Below are positions 16,858-25,201 of a DNA stretch of 64,000 bases, piece by piece. Made by a program: the position numbers and the translations under genes. Each line of letters begins with the position of its first letter. Position 1 is the stretch's first letter. Location of the stretch: NCBI RefSeq assembly GCF_004834005.1, contig NZ_STFF01000004.1:611674-675673 (forward strand). Reading direction: 5' to 3'. The notes beneath the pieces were generated by a model. The model did no database searches, was not told the DNA's origin, and saw only the letters and a program-made list of their open reading frames with translations. The stretch is from Niastella caeni. Lineage in GTDB: Bacteria > Bacteroidota > Bacteroidia > Chitinophagales > Chitinophagaceae.

Positions 16858-19800
16858 ATGAATATATCGGAACTGAGTTTACGGCGACCAGTGTTGGCAA
16901 CGGTACTGAACATCATGATCGTGTTGTTCGGCGTGATCGGGTTTACCTTCCTGGGCGTTCGTGATTATCCTGCTATTGACCCACCCAACGTAAGTGTGCG
17001 TACAAGTTATCCCGGCGCCAATGCAGAGATCGTAGAATCGCAAATTACCGAACCACTCGAAAAAGCCATCAACGGTATTGCCGGTGTGCGTAATATCACT
17101 TCTACCAGCAGCCAGGGTGTAAGCAGCATTAACGTAGAATTTGATTTAAGCATTGAGCTGGAAGCTGCCGCCAATGATGTGCGTGATAAAGTATCGCAGG
17201 CGCAACGGTCTTTACCAGATGACTTACCTGCCCCACCCGTTGTATCGAAGGCAGATGCCAGTTCAGATGCCATCATTTCCATGACGGTGCAAAGCAATAC
17301 GCGTAACCAGCTACAGATCACCGAATATGGCACCAACGTGTTGATGGAACGGTTGCAAACCATTCCCGGTGTAAGCGCCATTCAAATATGGGGTGAAAAG
17401 CGGTATGCCATGCGCATCTGGTTCAACCCCGCTAAATTAAGTGCGTATGGACTAACGCCAGGTGATGTGCAAACTGCGCTTAACAGGGAGAATGTGGAGT
17501 TGCCGTCGGGAAAAATTACGGGTAATAAAACCGAATTAACCGTTCGCACATTCGGCCGTTTAACCACTGAAGAAGATTTCAATAATGTAATCATAAAGAA
17601 CGTAAACGGAAGCGATATCCGTTTAAAGGATGTGGCCGAAGCGGTGCTGGGGCCCGAGAATGAAGAAACCATTTTGAAGGAAAGCCGCATTCCCATGATC
17701 GCACTGGCCCTGGTGCCGCAACCAGGTTCTAATTACGTAGCTATTTCCAACGAATTTTACCGTCGTTTTGAACAATTAAAAAAAGAAGTCCCAAACGATA
17801 TCAAGCTGGGTATTGCGCTCGATCAAACCAAATTCATTAAGAAGTCAATTTCTGAAGTAGAGGAAACCCTGATCATTGCGTTGGTACTGGTGGTGTTGAT
17901 CATCTATTTGTTTTTCCGAAGCTGGCTCATTGCCTTGCGCCCCCTCATAGATATCCCTGTTTCTTTGATCGGGGCCTTCTTTATTATGTACCTCAGCGGT
18001 TTTACCATTAATGTGTTGTCGCTGCTGGGTATTGTATTGGCCACAGGCCTGGTGGTGGATGATGGTATTGTGGTTACCGAAAACATCTTTAAAAAGATGG
18101 AAGAAGGCATGAACAAATACCAGGCGGCGCGCGAAGGTTCAAAAGAAATTTACTTTGCAGTAATAGCCACCTCTATTACGCTGGCCATTATCTTTTTGCC
18201 CATCATATTCTTACAAGGCTTTGTAGGCCGGCTGTTCCGCGAGTTTGGTATTGTGGTAGCCGGTGCGGTGTTGATCTCGGCACTGGTGTCATTAACGCTT
18301 ACACCGGTGCTGAACGTGAAGCTTACCCGCAACGTGCATAAGCATGGCTGGTTCTATCATAAAACAGAACCTTTCTTCCGCTGGATGGAGAACGGCTATT
18401 ACAATTCGCTGAAAAGATTTATGCGGGTTCGCTGGATAGCCTGGGTTATAGTTCTTGCTTGTGTTGCCCTGATCATTACCATCTTCGGCAATATAAAATC
18501 AGAACTGGCGCCCATGGAAGACCGCAGTCAGTTCCGGTTACAGGTGACTGCCCCGGAAGGCACTTCGTTCGATTATATGGATCAATACGTTGACCGGTTA
18601 GCCCAGTTGATGCTCGATTCCGTACCGGAATATAAAACTGTGCTTACGGTTACCGCACCCGGTTTCAGCGGTTCCGGCGCAACCAATACCGGTTTCGTTC
18701 GGTTAACATTGACCGAACCCCAGGAGCGCACCCGTTCCCAGCAACAGATCGTTGACATGGTGAACCGCAACCTGGGCAAGTTCTCTGATGGTAAGGCTTT
18801 TGCCATTCAGGAACAGACCATTTCGGTAAACCGCCGGGGTGGACTGCCGGTGCAATTCGTTATTCAGAATAATGATTTTAACAAGATCGCAGAGGTGCTG
18901 CCCAAGTTCCTGGAAGCGGCCAACAAGAACCCGATATTCCAGGGCGTGGATGTGGACCTGAAGTTCAATAAACCAGAAGTAAACATTGAAATTGACCGCA
19001 TAAAAGCCAGTCAACTGGGGGTAAGCGTATCTGATGTGTCGCAAACCCTGCAACTGGCGTTGAGTAACCTGCAGCTCGGGTATTTTTACCGCACCGGTAA
19101 ACAGTATTCGGTGATAGGCCAGGTGGCCCGTAACGACCGCGACGACCCCACCGACCTCAAGAATATTTATGTTCGCAATAACCGGAACGAGATCATTTCG
19201 CTCGATAACCTCGTTACCATGCGTGAACAAACCACGCCGCCCACCCTGTACCATTTTAACCGGTATAAATCGGCCACTGTTGCAGCCGGCCTGGCCCCAG
19301 GCCGTACATTGGGAGAAGGTATTGAGGCTATGCAGAATATTGCCGCAGGTTTGCTTGACGACACATTTGCTACCTCCCTGTCGGGCGCCAGCCGCGACTT
19401 TGCAGAAAGTTCAGGTAATACCCTCTTTGCATTATTACTGGCCCTGGCGCTGATCTTCCTGGTACTGGCTGCCCAGTTTGAAAGTTTTATAGATCCCATT
19501 GTGATCATGATCACCGTACCGTTGGCCTTTGCCGGCGCCCTTCTGTCATTGTGGTTGTTCGATCAAACCCTCAATATCTTTTCGCAAATTGGCATGATTA
19601 TGCTGGTAGGGCTGGTTACCAAAAACGGTATCCTGATCGTGGAGTTTGCCAATCAGAAACAATTGGCTGGCATGCCTAAAAAAGAAGCGGTGGTAGAAGC
19701 GGCGAGTGCCCGTTTACGCCCGATATTGATGACCAGTCTGGCCATGTCGTTGGGTGCATTGCCCATTGCCCTTTCGCTGGGTGCTGCGGCTACCAGCCGT

Positions 19801-19950
19801 ATACCACTGGGTATAGTAATTGTGGGTGGCATTATGTTCTCCCTGATCTTAACCTTATATGTGATACCAGCTATTTACTCATTCCTGTCACGTAGAAAGA
19901 AGAAAAGCGAACTGGAGTTGATGGATGATAAGGAAGGGTATAGAGCCTGA
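16858..19950 (+). CDS. RND efflux transporter, HAE-1/AcrB family
   Basis: Inner-membrane proton-driven drug exporter of 1030 residues, the usual size for HAE-1. It has 12 predicted transmembrane helices in two halves, each with a large periplasmic loop (~30-330 and ~560-860). The N-terminus SLRRPVLATVLNIMIVLFG, the proton-relay Asp pair in TM4 (GLVVDDGIVV ~400) and the second-half signature GLVTKNGILIVEFAN (~920) are all intact. Substrates cannot be predicted. The stop TGA at 19948-19950 is the first codon of an inverted word-repeat (TGATGGTTTGATTG). Confidence 0.96.
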   Translation: MNISELSLRRPVLATVLNIMIVLFGVIGFTFLGVRDYPAIDPPNVSVRTSYPGANAEIVESQITEPLEKAINGIAGVRNITSTSSQGVSSINVEFDLSIELEAAANDVRDKVSQAQRSLPDDLPAPPVVSKADASSDAIISMTVQSNTRNQLQITEYGTNVLMERLQTIPGVSAIQIWGEKRYAMRIWFNPAKLSAYGLTPGDVQTALNRENVELPSGKITGNKTELTVRTFGRLTTEEDFNNVIIKNVNGSDIRLKDVAEAVLGPENEETILKESRIPMIALALVPQPGSNYVAISNEFYRRFEQLKKEVPNDIKLGIALDQTKFIKKSISEVEETLIIALVLVVLIIYLFFRSWLIALRPLIDIPVSLIGAFFIMYLSGFTINVLSLLGIVLATGLVVDDGIVVTENIFKKMEEGMNKYQAAREGSKEIYFAVIATSITLAIIFLPIIFLQGFVGRLFREFGIVVAGAVLISALVSLTLTPVLNVKLTRNVHKHGWFYHKTEPFFRWMENGYYNSLKRFMRVRWIAWVIVLACVALIITIFGNIKSELAPMEDRSQFRLQVTAPEGTSFDYMDQYVDRLAQLMLDSVPEYKTVLTVTAPGFSGSGATNTGFVRLTLTEPQERTRSQQQIVDMVNRNLGKFSDGKAFAIQEQTISVNRRGGLPVQFVIQNNDFNKIAEVLPKFLEAANKNPIFQGVDVDLKFNKPEVNIEIDRIKASQLGVSVSDVSQTLQLALSNLQLGYFYRTGKQYSVIGQVARNDRDDPTDLKNIYVRNNRNEIISLDNLVTMREQTTPPTLYHFNRYKSATVAAGLAPGRTLGEGIEAMQNIAAGLLDDTFATSLSGASRDFAESSGNTLFALLLALALIFLVLAAQFESFIDPIVIMITVPLAFAGALLSLWLFDQTLNIFSQIGMIMLVGLVTKNGILIVEFANQKQLAGMPKKEAVVEAASARLRPILMTSLAMSLGALPIALSLGAAATSRIPLGIVIVGGIMFSLILTLYVIPAIYSFLSRRKKKSELELMDDKEGYRA

Positions 19951-20066
19951 TGGTTTGATTGATAGATTGTTTGATGGTTGGCCGGCTGAATGTTCTGGCT
20001 GTTCCCCAAATGGCTGACCGAATTTGAAACGCAATCATCAAGCCCTCGAGCCATCAAACCATTAAA
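19948..20066. repeat. Inverted word-repeat element, word GATGGTTTGATTG
   Basis: The left arm at 19948-19982 has degenerate copies of TGATGGTTTGATTGATAGATTG; the right arm at 20031-20066 is the complement (CAATCATCAAG, GCCATCAAACCATT). The left arm begins on the stop codon of the transporter gene. The element fills most of the 142-base space before the tolC-like gene. Confidence 0.8.
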
Positions 20067-20092
20067 TAATAAAAGAATTTGAGACATCGATT

Positions 20093-21421
20093 ATGAAATA
20101 TGTTTCTATACTTTTCATTAGTTTGATTAGTTCCGTACTGGCAAATGCGCAACAGCAACTTACCCTGCAGGATGCTATTGCTGCTGCATTGAAAAATAAT
20201 TATGACATATTGTTAAGCAGAAACGATTCCACTTCCTACGCGCTGGACCGTTATTATTCATTCGGTGCTTTTTTACCGCAGGTGAACGGAACAGCCACCT
20301 CTGTATGGAATACCAATGACCAGGAAGTGAAGTTTGTAGCCCGTGGCTCAGGTAAAGACAGTATTGTTCAACGAAACGGCATACGTACTACCAATATAAA
20401 TTACGGGGTCAGCCTGAGCTGGACGTTATTCGATGGTATGCGCATGTTTGCCACCCGCGAAAAGCTCATTGAGCTGGAGCGACTGGGAACATTGAGCGTA
20501 AAAGCACAGGTTGTGAACAGCATTGCAGCGGTGATCAATAACTATTTCAATATTGTTCGCCAGAAACAACAGTTGAAAGCCGTAGAAGAACAAATGTCGA
20601 TCAATGAAGAACGGGTAAAACTGGCCGACAAAAAGTTGTCGGTTGGTTTAGGCAGCAAACCGGAATTGTTACAGGCTAAAGTTGACTATAACGCCCAAAA
20701 GGCAGCCCAATTGCAACAGCAGATATTAATTGCCCAGTTGCGCGATCAGTTGAACCAGTTAATAGGGTTCAAACCAGGTTCTGTATATGAGGTTACTGAC
20801 AGCATACCCATCAATATGAGTTTACAGTATGGGGAGTTTGCCCAAAAACTGGAACAGACAAATCCATTGTTATTGGTGGCCAAACAAAATATTGATATTG
20901 CGAACCTCACCGTGAAAGAACAACGGGCCGGGTTATGGCCAACGCTTTCTTTTACTTCAGCTTATAATTTCACTTCTACTAATAACAGTGTAGTGGTCAA
21001 CCTCAACCAACCTTTCTTTAACCAGAATAAGGGATTCAACTACGGGTTTGGTTTGAATGTTCCCATCCTGAATGGTTTTAATACCCGCCGGCTCATTAAA
21101 CAGGCGCAACTGGATGTACGGTACCAGCAGATAGATTACGATAAGCAACGATCATTGATCGACGTAGGCGTAAGCAATGCCTTTAAAGATTACGAACTAC
21201 AAAAGCAACTGCTCCACCTCGAAGATGATAATATTATGCTGGCCAAAGAAAATGTGGCCATTGCGCTAGAAAGGTTCAAGCAGGGGGTATCAACCTACCT
21301 GGAGTTGCGGGAAGCCCAAAAAAGCCTGCAGGATGCCTATAATCGCCTGATTGCCGCCCGGTATAATACCAAGCTGGCAGAAACGGAATTGCTTAGATTA
21401 AAGGGCGAATTGCTGCGGTAG
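20093..21421 (+). CDS. TolC family outer-membrane efflux protein
   Basis: Outer-membrane channel of the tripartite pump, 442 residues. A signal peptide (~1-19, ending ANA) precedes two internally related OEP repeats (~22-220 and ~235-440). Each has long coiled helices and beta-strands, for example LTLQDAIAAALKNNYDILLSR near the start and the matching LVAKQNIDIANLTVKEQRAGLWPTLSF halfway. The stop codon TAG at 21419 is immediately followed by TTTCTGGTTTATTG, the left arm of an inverted repeat, so repeat DNA begins exactly at the end of the frame. Confidence 0.94.
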   Translation: MKYVSILFISLISSVLANAQQQLTLQDAIAAALKNNYDILLSRNDSTSYALDRYYSFGAFLPQVNGTATSVWNTNDQEVKFVARGSGKDSIVQRNGIRTTNINYGVSLSWTLFDGMRMFATREKLIELERLGTLSVKAQVVNSIAAVINNYFNIVRQKQQLKAVEEQMSINEERVKLADKKLSVGLGSKPELLQAKVDYNAQKAAQLQQQILIAQLRDQLNQLIGFKPGSVYEVTDSIPINMSLQYGEFAQKLEQTNPLLLVAKQNIDIANLTVKEQRAGLWPTLSFTSAYNFTSTNNSVVVNLNQPFFNQNKGFNYGFGLNVPILNGFNTRRLIKQAQLDVRYQQIDYDKQRSLIDVGVSNAFKDYELQKQLLHLEDDNIMLAKENVAIALERFKQGVSTYLELREAQKSLQDAYNRLIAARYNTKLAETELLRLKGELLR

Positions 21422-21459
21422 TTTCTGGTTTATTGTTTCTGGTTTTTGGTTTATTGTAG
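21419..21459. repeat. Left inverted arm flanking the four-helix gene
   Basis: Degenerate tandem copies of TTTCTGGTTTATTG. Bases 21435-21454 are a perfect 20-bp inverted match to 21943-21962, on the far side of the four-helix-bundle gene. The arm starts on the tolC stop codon. Confidence 0.9.
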
Positions 21460-21526
21460 CCTCCTGCCTATTTTCGGGATTCCAAATGGTTTAGGCTTGT
21501 AAATATATTTACCTAAATCAATTAAC

Positions 21527-21928
21527 ATGGCTACCATAAACCGGTTTGAAGAACTTGAAATATGGCAGTTAGCCCGGAAGTTATATGGGAAGGTTTCATT
21601 AATAGCAGAAAGCTTAAGACATAAAAAAGAGTTCAGGTTCGCTGAGCAAATGAAATCGGCTGCAGGATCTGTAATGGACAATATAGCGGAAGGGTTTGAA
21701 CGCAGCAGCCGGCTTGAATTCTTAAATTCCCTGAGTATTTCAAAAGGAGAATGTGGGGAGCTAAAATCCCAGATCTACCGGTGTTGGGATGATAAATATA
21801 TATGTGAAACCGAATTTTCTGATCTTTATAACGAAACAGGTATTCTTTCCAAAAAAATAGCAGCATTTATTATCTATTTGAACTCCAGTGAAATTAAAGG
21901 CTTAAAATTTAAAGACAGACAAAAGTGA
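21527..21928 (+). CDS. Four helix bundle protein (23S rRNA intervening-sequence type)
   Basis: A 133-residue all-helical protein of the family named for ORFs in 23S rRNA intervening sequences (S23-type; the Avd accessory protein of diversity-generating retroelements shares the fold). Signatures are FEELEIWQLARKLYGKV at the start and EQMKSAAGSVMDNIAEGFERSS in the middle, then EFLNSLSISKGECGELKSQIYR. Biochemical function is unknown; Avd-like members form pentameric basic barrels that bind nucleic acid. The gene lies between perfect 20-bp inverted repeats (21435-21454 and 21943-21962), with the right repeat inside the purE start. Its stop overlaps the purE GTG by four bases (GTGA). Confidence 0.9.
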   Translation: MATINRFEELEIWQLARKLYGKVSLIAESLRHKKEFRFAEQMKSAAGSVMDNIAEGFERSSRLEFLNSLSISKGECGELKSQIYRCWDDKYICETEFSDLYNETGILSKKIAAFIIYLNSSEIKGLKFKDRQK

Positions 21929-22470
21929 GCGAACAAGAAACTATAAACCAAAAACCAGAAACTGTTTTAGTTGGTATTATCATGGGTAGCGACAGCGATC
22001 TGCCTGTAATGAAAGCAGCGGCAGATGTGCTGAAGGATCTGGGTATTTCTTTTGAATTAACAGTGGTTTCGGCCCATCGCACCCCCATGCGGATGGTGCA
22101 ATATGCTACAAAAGCCAGGGAAAGAGGACTGAAAGTGATCATTGCCGGTGCGGGCGGCGCAGCCCATTTACCCGGCATGGTAGCGTCATTAACCCCCTTA
22201 CCGGTGATCGGCGTGCCTATAAAATCGTCTAACTCAATAGATGGCTGGGATTCTGTATTATCAATTCTTCAAATGCCCAATGGCATACCTGTTGCTACAG
22301 TAGCCCTGAATGCAGCAAAGAATGCCGGCATCCTGGCAGCCTCCATAATCGGATCATTTGATGAACAGATTGGTAATCAGGTAGCAGTTTTTAAGCAGAA
22401 ATTGGAGGAAGAGGTATTGGTAAAGATTGAAAATCTCAAAAAACAAGGGTGGGATAATAAATTTGATTAG
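21925..22470 (+). CDS. purE: N5-carboxyaminoimidazole ribonucleotide mutase
   Basis: Class I PurE of 181 residues that converts N5-CAIR to CAIR, the step after PurK. Core motifs are intact: MGSDSDLPVM (~20), SAHRTPMRM (~51), AGAGGAAHLPGM (~76) and the C-terminal GIPVATVALNAAKNAGILAA. The start is GTG at 21925, overlapping the stop of the four-helix gene, which suggests translational coupling. Codons ~3-13 (SEQETINQKPE) are encoded by the right arm of the inverted repeat flanking that gene, so the original N-terminus may have been replaced when the cassette arrived. Confidence 0.95.
   Translation: MSEQETINQKPETVLVGIIMGSDSDLPVMKAAADVLKDLGISFELTVVSAHRTPMRMVQYATKARERGLKVIIAGAGGAAHLPGMVASLTPLPVIGVPIKSSNSIDGWDSVLSILQMPNGIPVATVALNAAKNAGILAASIIGSFDEQIGNQVAVFKQKLEEEVLVKIENLKKQGWDNKFD
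21931..21962. repeat. Right inverted arm inside the purE start
   Basis: Complement of the 21419-21459 arm: GAAACTATAAACCAAAAACCAGAAAC, with 20 bases (21943-21962) perfectly inverted relative to 21435-21454. It is translated as the first codons of purE. Confidence 0.9.
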
Positions 22471-22505
22471 GGAATTATAGTTCATCCTTGTAATTTGCGC
22501 GCGGT

Positions 22506-23372
22506 ATGAAACTCAAATTGCTCGACTACAGAGAAATTCCGGATTTGCCCATTGGCTCAAACCTCGAATTTTTTAATGATACCATGTACCTGGTTGATGA
22601 TGATGCCAGCGACATGGTTGCCCTCAATAAGAAATGGCAAACATTGGCTACGCATCAATTATTGAGGTATGATGATCCGAAAATACTTCCCGGCAGCAAG
22701 TCCGATTTCGAAGCAACAACCATTGTTGAGGTGAATAGCATTCCCCGCTTGCTGGTATTGGGTTTCGATGTGAAAGACAATCACCACAAAGCCATCCTGG
22801 TGAACCTGGACGATTACACGAAAGAAGAATACGACATCACCGAATTTTATAACCGGTTGAAAGAAACCGTAGGCATCATTAATATTGAATCAGCCGCTAT
22901 TGTACTGGGTAAACTGATATTATGTAACCGCGATCATAAATCCGCTCCCGAAAATCATATCATTGTTACCGATGCCGATTTCTGGAAACATCAGGGTACT
23001 GCAGAAATAACCACAGTAAGTTTTGATTTACCACAAACGTCTAACCAGGTGGTAGGGCTGTCGGGACTCACCTATTCGTATAAAAACGACTGGCTGATTG
23101 TTTCCCTGTTGTCTGAAAGCACCGATAAAGATCATAAAACCACAGGAGATAGCTACCTGGCCGTTATTGAGAACGCGTCCCGCAAAGTGGTTCGTAAAAA
23201 AATGAAGGTGAATTCCCTGTTTCATCTGAACGAAACAAATGAAGGCTTTACCGGTTTCAATATGCATTCGGTTTGTATTCGCTCTGAAAAAAGCCGCCGC
23301 CTGAAATTATTCCTGTTAGCTGATAACAAAGCCGGGAAAAATGGGGTGTTTACTGTTCGTGTAAAAGAGTAG
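22506..23372 (+). CDS. Conserved hypothetical protein, beta-propeller-like (DUF6929-like?)
   Basis: A 288-residue protein without signal peptide, beginning MKLKLLDYREIPDLP. Regular strand-turn repeats (LEFFNDTMYLVDDDASDMVAL, KAILVNLDDY, NQVVGLSGLTYSYKNDWLIVSLL) suggest a beta-propeller. It resembles a Bacteroidota family I recall as DUF6929, but I cannot confirm that without a profile search. No catalytic motif is evident. It starts 35 bases after purE and may be transcribed with it; an inverted repeat separates it from the convergent bshC. Confidence 0.7.
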   Translation: MKLKLLDYREIPDLPIGSNLEFFNDTMYLVDDDASDMVALNKKWQTLATHQLLRYDDPKILPGSKSDFEATTIVEVNSIPRLLVLGFDVKDNHHKAILVNLDDYTKEEYDITEFYNRLKETVGIINIESAAIVLGKLILCNRDHKSAPENHIIVTDADFWKHQGTAEITTVSFDLPQTSNQVVGLSGLTYSYKNDWLIVSLLSESTDKDHKTTGDSYLAVIENASRKVVRKKMKVNSLFHLNETNEGFTGFNMHSVCIRSEKSRRLKLFLLADNKAGKNGVFTVRVKE

Positions 23373-23413
23373 TAAGCTGTAAGGTACTTGCATATGTGCT
23401 ACAAAAATCATTT

Positions 23414-23515
23414 GCGTAGCGAGTAGGAAATAGCGAGTGGCGAGTAGGAAAAACAGGATGCAGCTAGCAAGTTGCGAAAATAAACCCCACTAGCTACTAG
23501 CCACTTACTACTCGC
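23414..23515. repeat. Inverted word-repeat element, word GCGAGTAG
   Basis: The left arm 23414-23448 consists of GTAGCGAGTAGGAAATAGCGAGTGG-type copies; the right arm 23487-23515 is the complementary CCACTAGCTACTAGCCACTTACTACTCGC. It lies between the convergent 3' ends of the DUF6929-like gene and bshC. The word is shared with the element at 27439 and the arm at 39531. Confidence 0.8.
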
Positions 23516-23524
23516 AGAACCTTA

Positions 23525-25123
23525 TCAATGCTTTTCTTCAATTATAACAAATTGCTGTTCCAGGGTAAGTGAGTGTTCATATACTTTCTGAATAAACTCC
23601 CTTCCCCACAACGCATACCAGGGCATGAAGTTGTCGATTCGTTCCTGTAACCCATTGCGGGGGAACAACGCTGTACGGATGGCTTGGATCTGCCGTTGTT
23701 CAGCTTCGTATTTTCTTTTTTCGGCACGCAGTAATTTCTTTTCCAACTCCTGTATCGGCTTCAGTGTTTTAGCCTGTAATGCTTCTACATGTTGTAGTAA
23801 GCTTTTATCTATGTTGGCAGTTTTAGTCTTTAATAATTCATACACGTGCACGGCTGCTTCCAGTTCATTCTTTAATTTCAGTTCCCCGTTCTTGTGCCTG
23901 CTTACCAATATTGTAAGCAATTGCTGTTCGGGTTGAAAGAAATCCTTCGGTTCCAGGTCAAGCCTATTGATCTTCTCCTGCCATTTTTTTTCAACAACCA
24001 GGAATGAATTGCGCAGTAACAATACCGGGAATGGAACATGATAGTGTTCAAAAAGGCCTTTAAGTTCCAGCCAGTATGCTGTTTCACCACCTCCGCCTAC
24101 AAATGCAATATTAGGAAGAACCGTTTCCTGGTACAATCCGCGTAAGATCACATTCGGACTAAACCGTTCGGGATGAACCGAAAGTTCAGTAAGAATTTCT
24201 TCTTTAGTAAAGCTTATTTCTGTATTTCTTACTTCATACTTCGTACCTCTTACTTCAATTAATTCCCTGATGTTATCCTTCAGGTAAAACAAATTGATAT
24301 CGCGTGGGTGCGCCTGGGCTTTATACTGTTCCGATAATTTCTCAATGGTCTTCCCTACTATACCGGCTGCTGTTTGCTGCAACAGGTCTTCTCGGAAAAC
24401 CGGCTCCATTGCTTTTTTCAGGTTCGCATTATCGGGCAGTACCACTATCAAACCATATTCTGCAAACAATGCGTTGATCAGTTTAAAAGTGGCGGTCTGT
24501 ATATCGGGGCTTTCCAGGTAACAGGTGCGCAGCAATTGAATAAGCTCCTTACCATTAGGCTGCACCGATAATTCTCCTTCTATACGATGGATCATTTTAT
24601 CGAGCCCTTTGGTTTGCATACGTCCAACAGCGCCTGTTTGCTTTGTTTCCCAAACTAACTTTTCGCCGCTGAGGTAAACATGACCGAGTTCATCCAGGTC
24701 GGCGTCTTCGCTGCCCATCCAGAATACCGGTACAAAATGGCTGCCCGGAAATTCCTGTTTAAACCGTTCGGCCAGTTTTATAACATGTACTATTTTATAA
24801 ATAAAATACAGGTTACCGGTAAAGATGGCGGGTTGGTGTGCCGTGGTAACAGTAAAAGTATTGGGCTGTAAGAGTTGTTGAATATTTTGCTTTACTGCGG
24901 CAGTCGTATCGATCGCAGCATATTGTTTTTGCAGTTCTTCTACCAATAAGTTACGGTTGGGTTGTGCCAATTGCCGGGCCTGTATAGCGGCTGCAATCCC
25001 CTGCAACGAAACCGGGTGCTTATAAAAAGGCTGTAAAAACGGTGACTGGTTAAGATAATCTACAATGATCTTTGAAAAATAACCGGTCTGCTCAAATGAT
25101 AAATTAGTAGAATTACAATCCAT
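23525..25123 (-). CDS. bshC: Bacillithiol biosynthesis cysteine-adding enzyme
   Basis: Cytosolic enzyme of 532 residues that joins cysteine to glucosaminyl-malate in the last step of bacillithiol synthesis. Family signatures are FSKIIVDYLNQSPFLQPFY (~18), TVTTAHQPAIFTGNLYFIYK (~95), FVPVFWMGSEDADLDELGH (~130), FVGGGGETAYWLELKGLF (~340) and a C-terminal coiled coil (~400-480). No other bacillithiol gene is in the window. Residues ~289-301 (EVRGTKYEVRNTE) are encoded by a degenerate tandem word and look like an in-frame insertion of repeat DNA. Confidence 0.93.
   Translation of the reverse strand: MDCNSTNLSFEQTGYFSKIIVDYLNQSPFLQPFYKHPVSLQGIAAAIQARQLAQPNRNLLVEELQKQYAAIDTTAAVKQNIQQLLQPNTFTVTTAHQPAIFTGNLYFIYKIVHVIKLAERFKQEFPGSHFVPVFWMGSEDADLDELGHVYLSGEKLVWETKQTGAVGRMQTKGLDKMIHRIEGELSVQPNGKELIQLLRTCYLESPDIQTATFKLINALFAEYGLIVVLPDNANLKKAMEPVFREDLLQQTAAGIVGKTIEKLSEQYKAQAHPRDINLFYLKDNIRELIEVRGTKYEVRNTEISFTKEEILTELSVHPERFSPNVILRGLYQETVLPNIAFVGGGGETAYWLELKGLFEHYHVPFPVLLLRNSFLVVEKKWQEKINRLDLEPKDFFQPEQQLLTILVSRHKNGELKLKNELEAAVHVYELLKTKTANIDKSLLQHVEALQAKTLKPIQELEKKLLRAEKRKYEAEQRQIQAIRTALFPRNGLQERIDNFMPWYALWGREFIQKVYEHSLTLEQQFVIIEEKH
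24221..24257. repeat. Repeat word inside bshC
   Basis: On the coding strand the stretch reads GAAGTAAGAGGTACGAAGTA followed by another GAAGTAAGA copy: tandem copies of GAAGTANGANGTAC. It remains in frame and encodes a charged segment absent from the motif-bearing parts of the enzyme. The form resembles the intergenic word repeats of this window. Confidence 0.6.
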
Positions 25124-25201
25124 AAATAATAGAATGCGAACATAAAAGTACTATCAACCGCACGATTGCCATAACTGGTCGTCAATTTTAACGTTCCATT
25201 A

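Noticed and set aside
21527..21928. Diversity-generating retroelement accessory gene (Avd)
   Set aside because: The fold family is shared, but no reverse transcriptase, template repeat or variable repeat was seen within the window.
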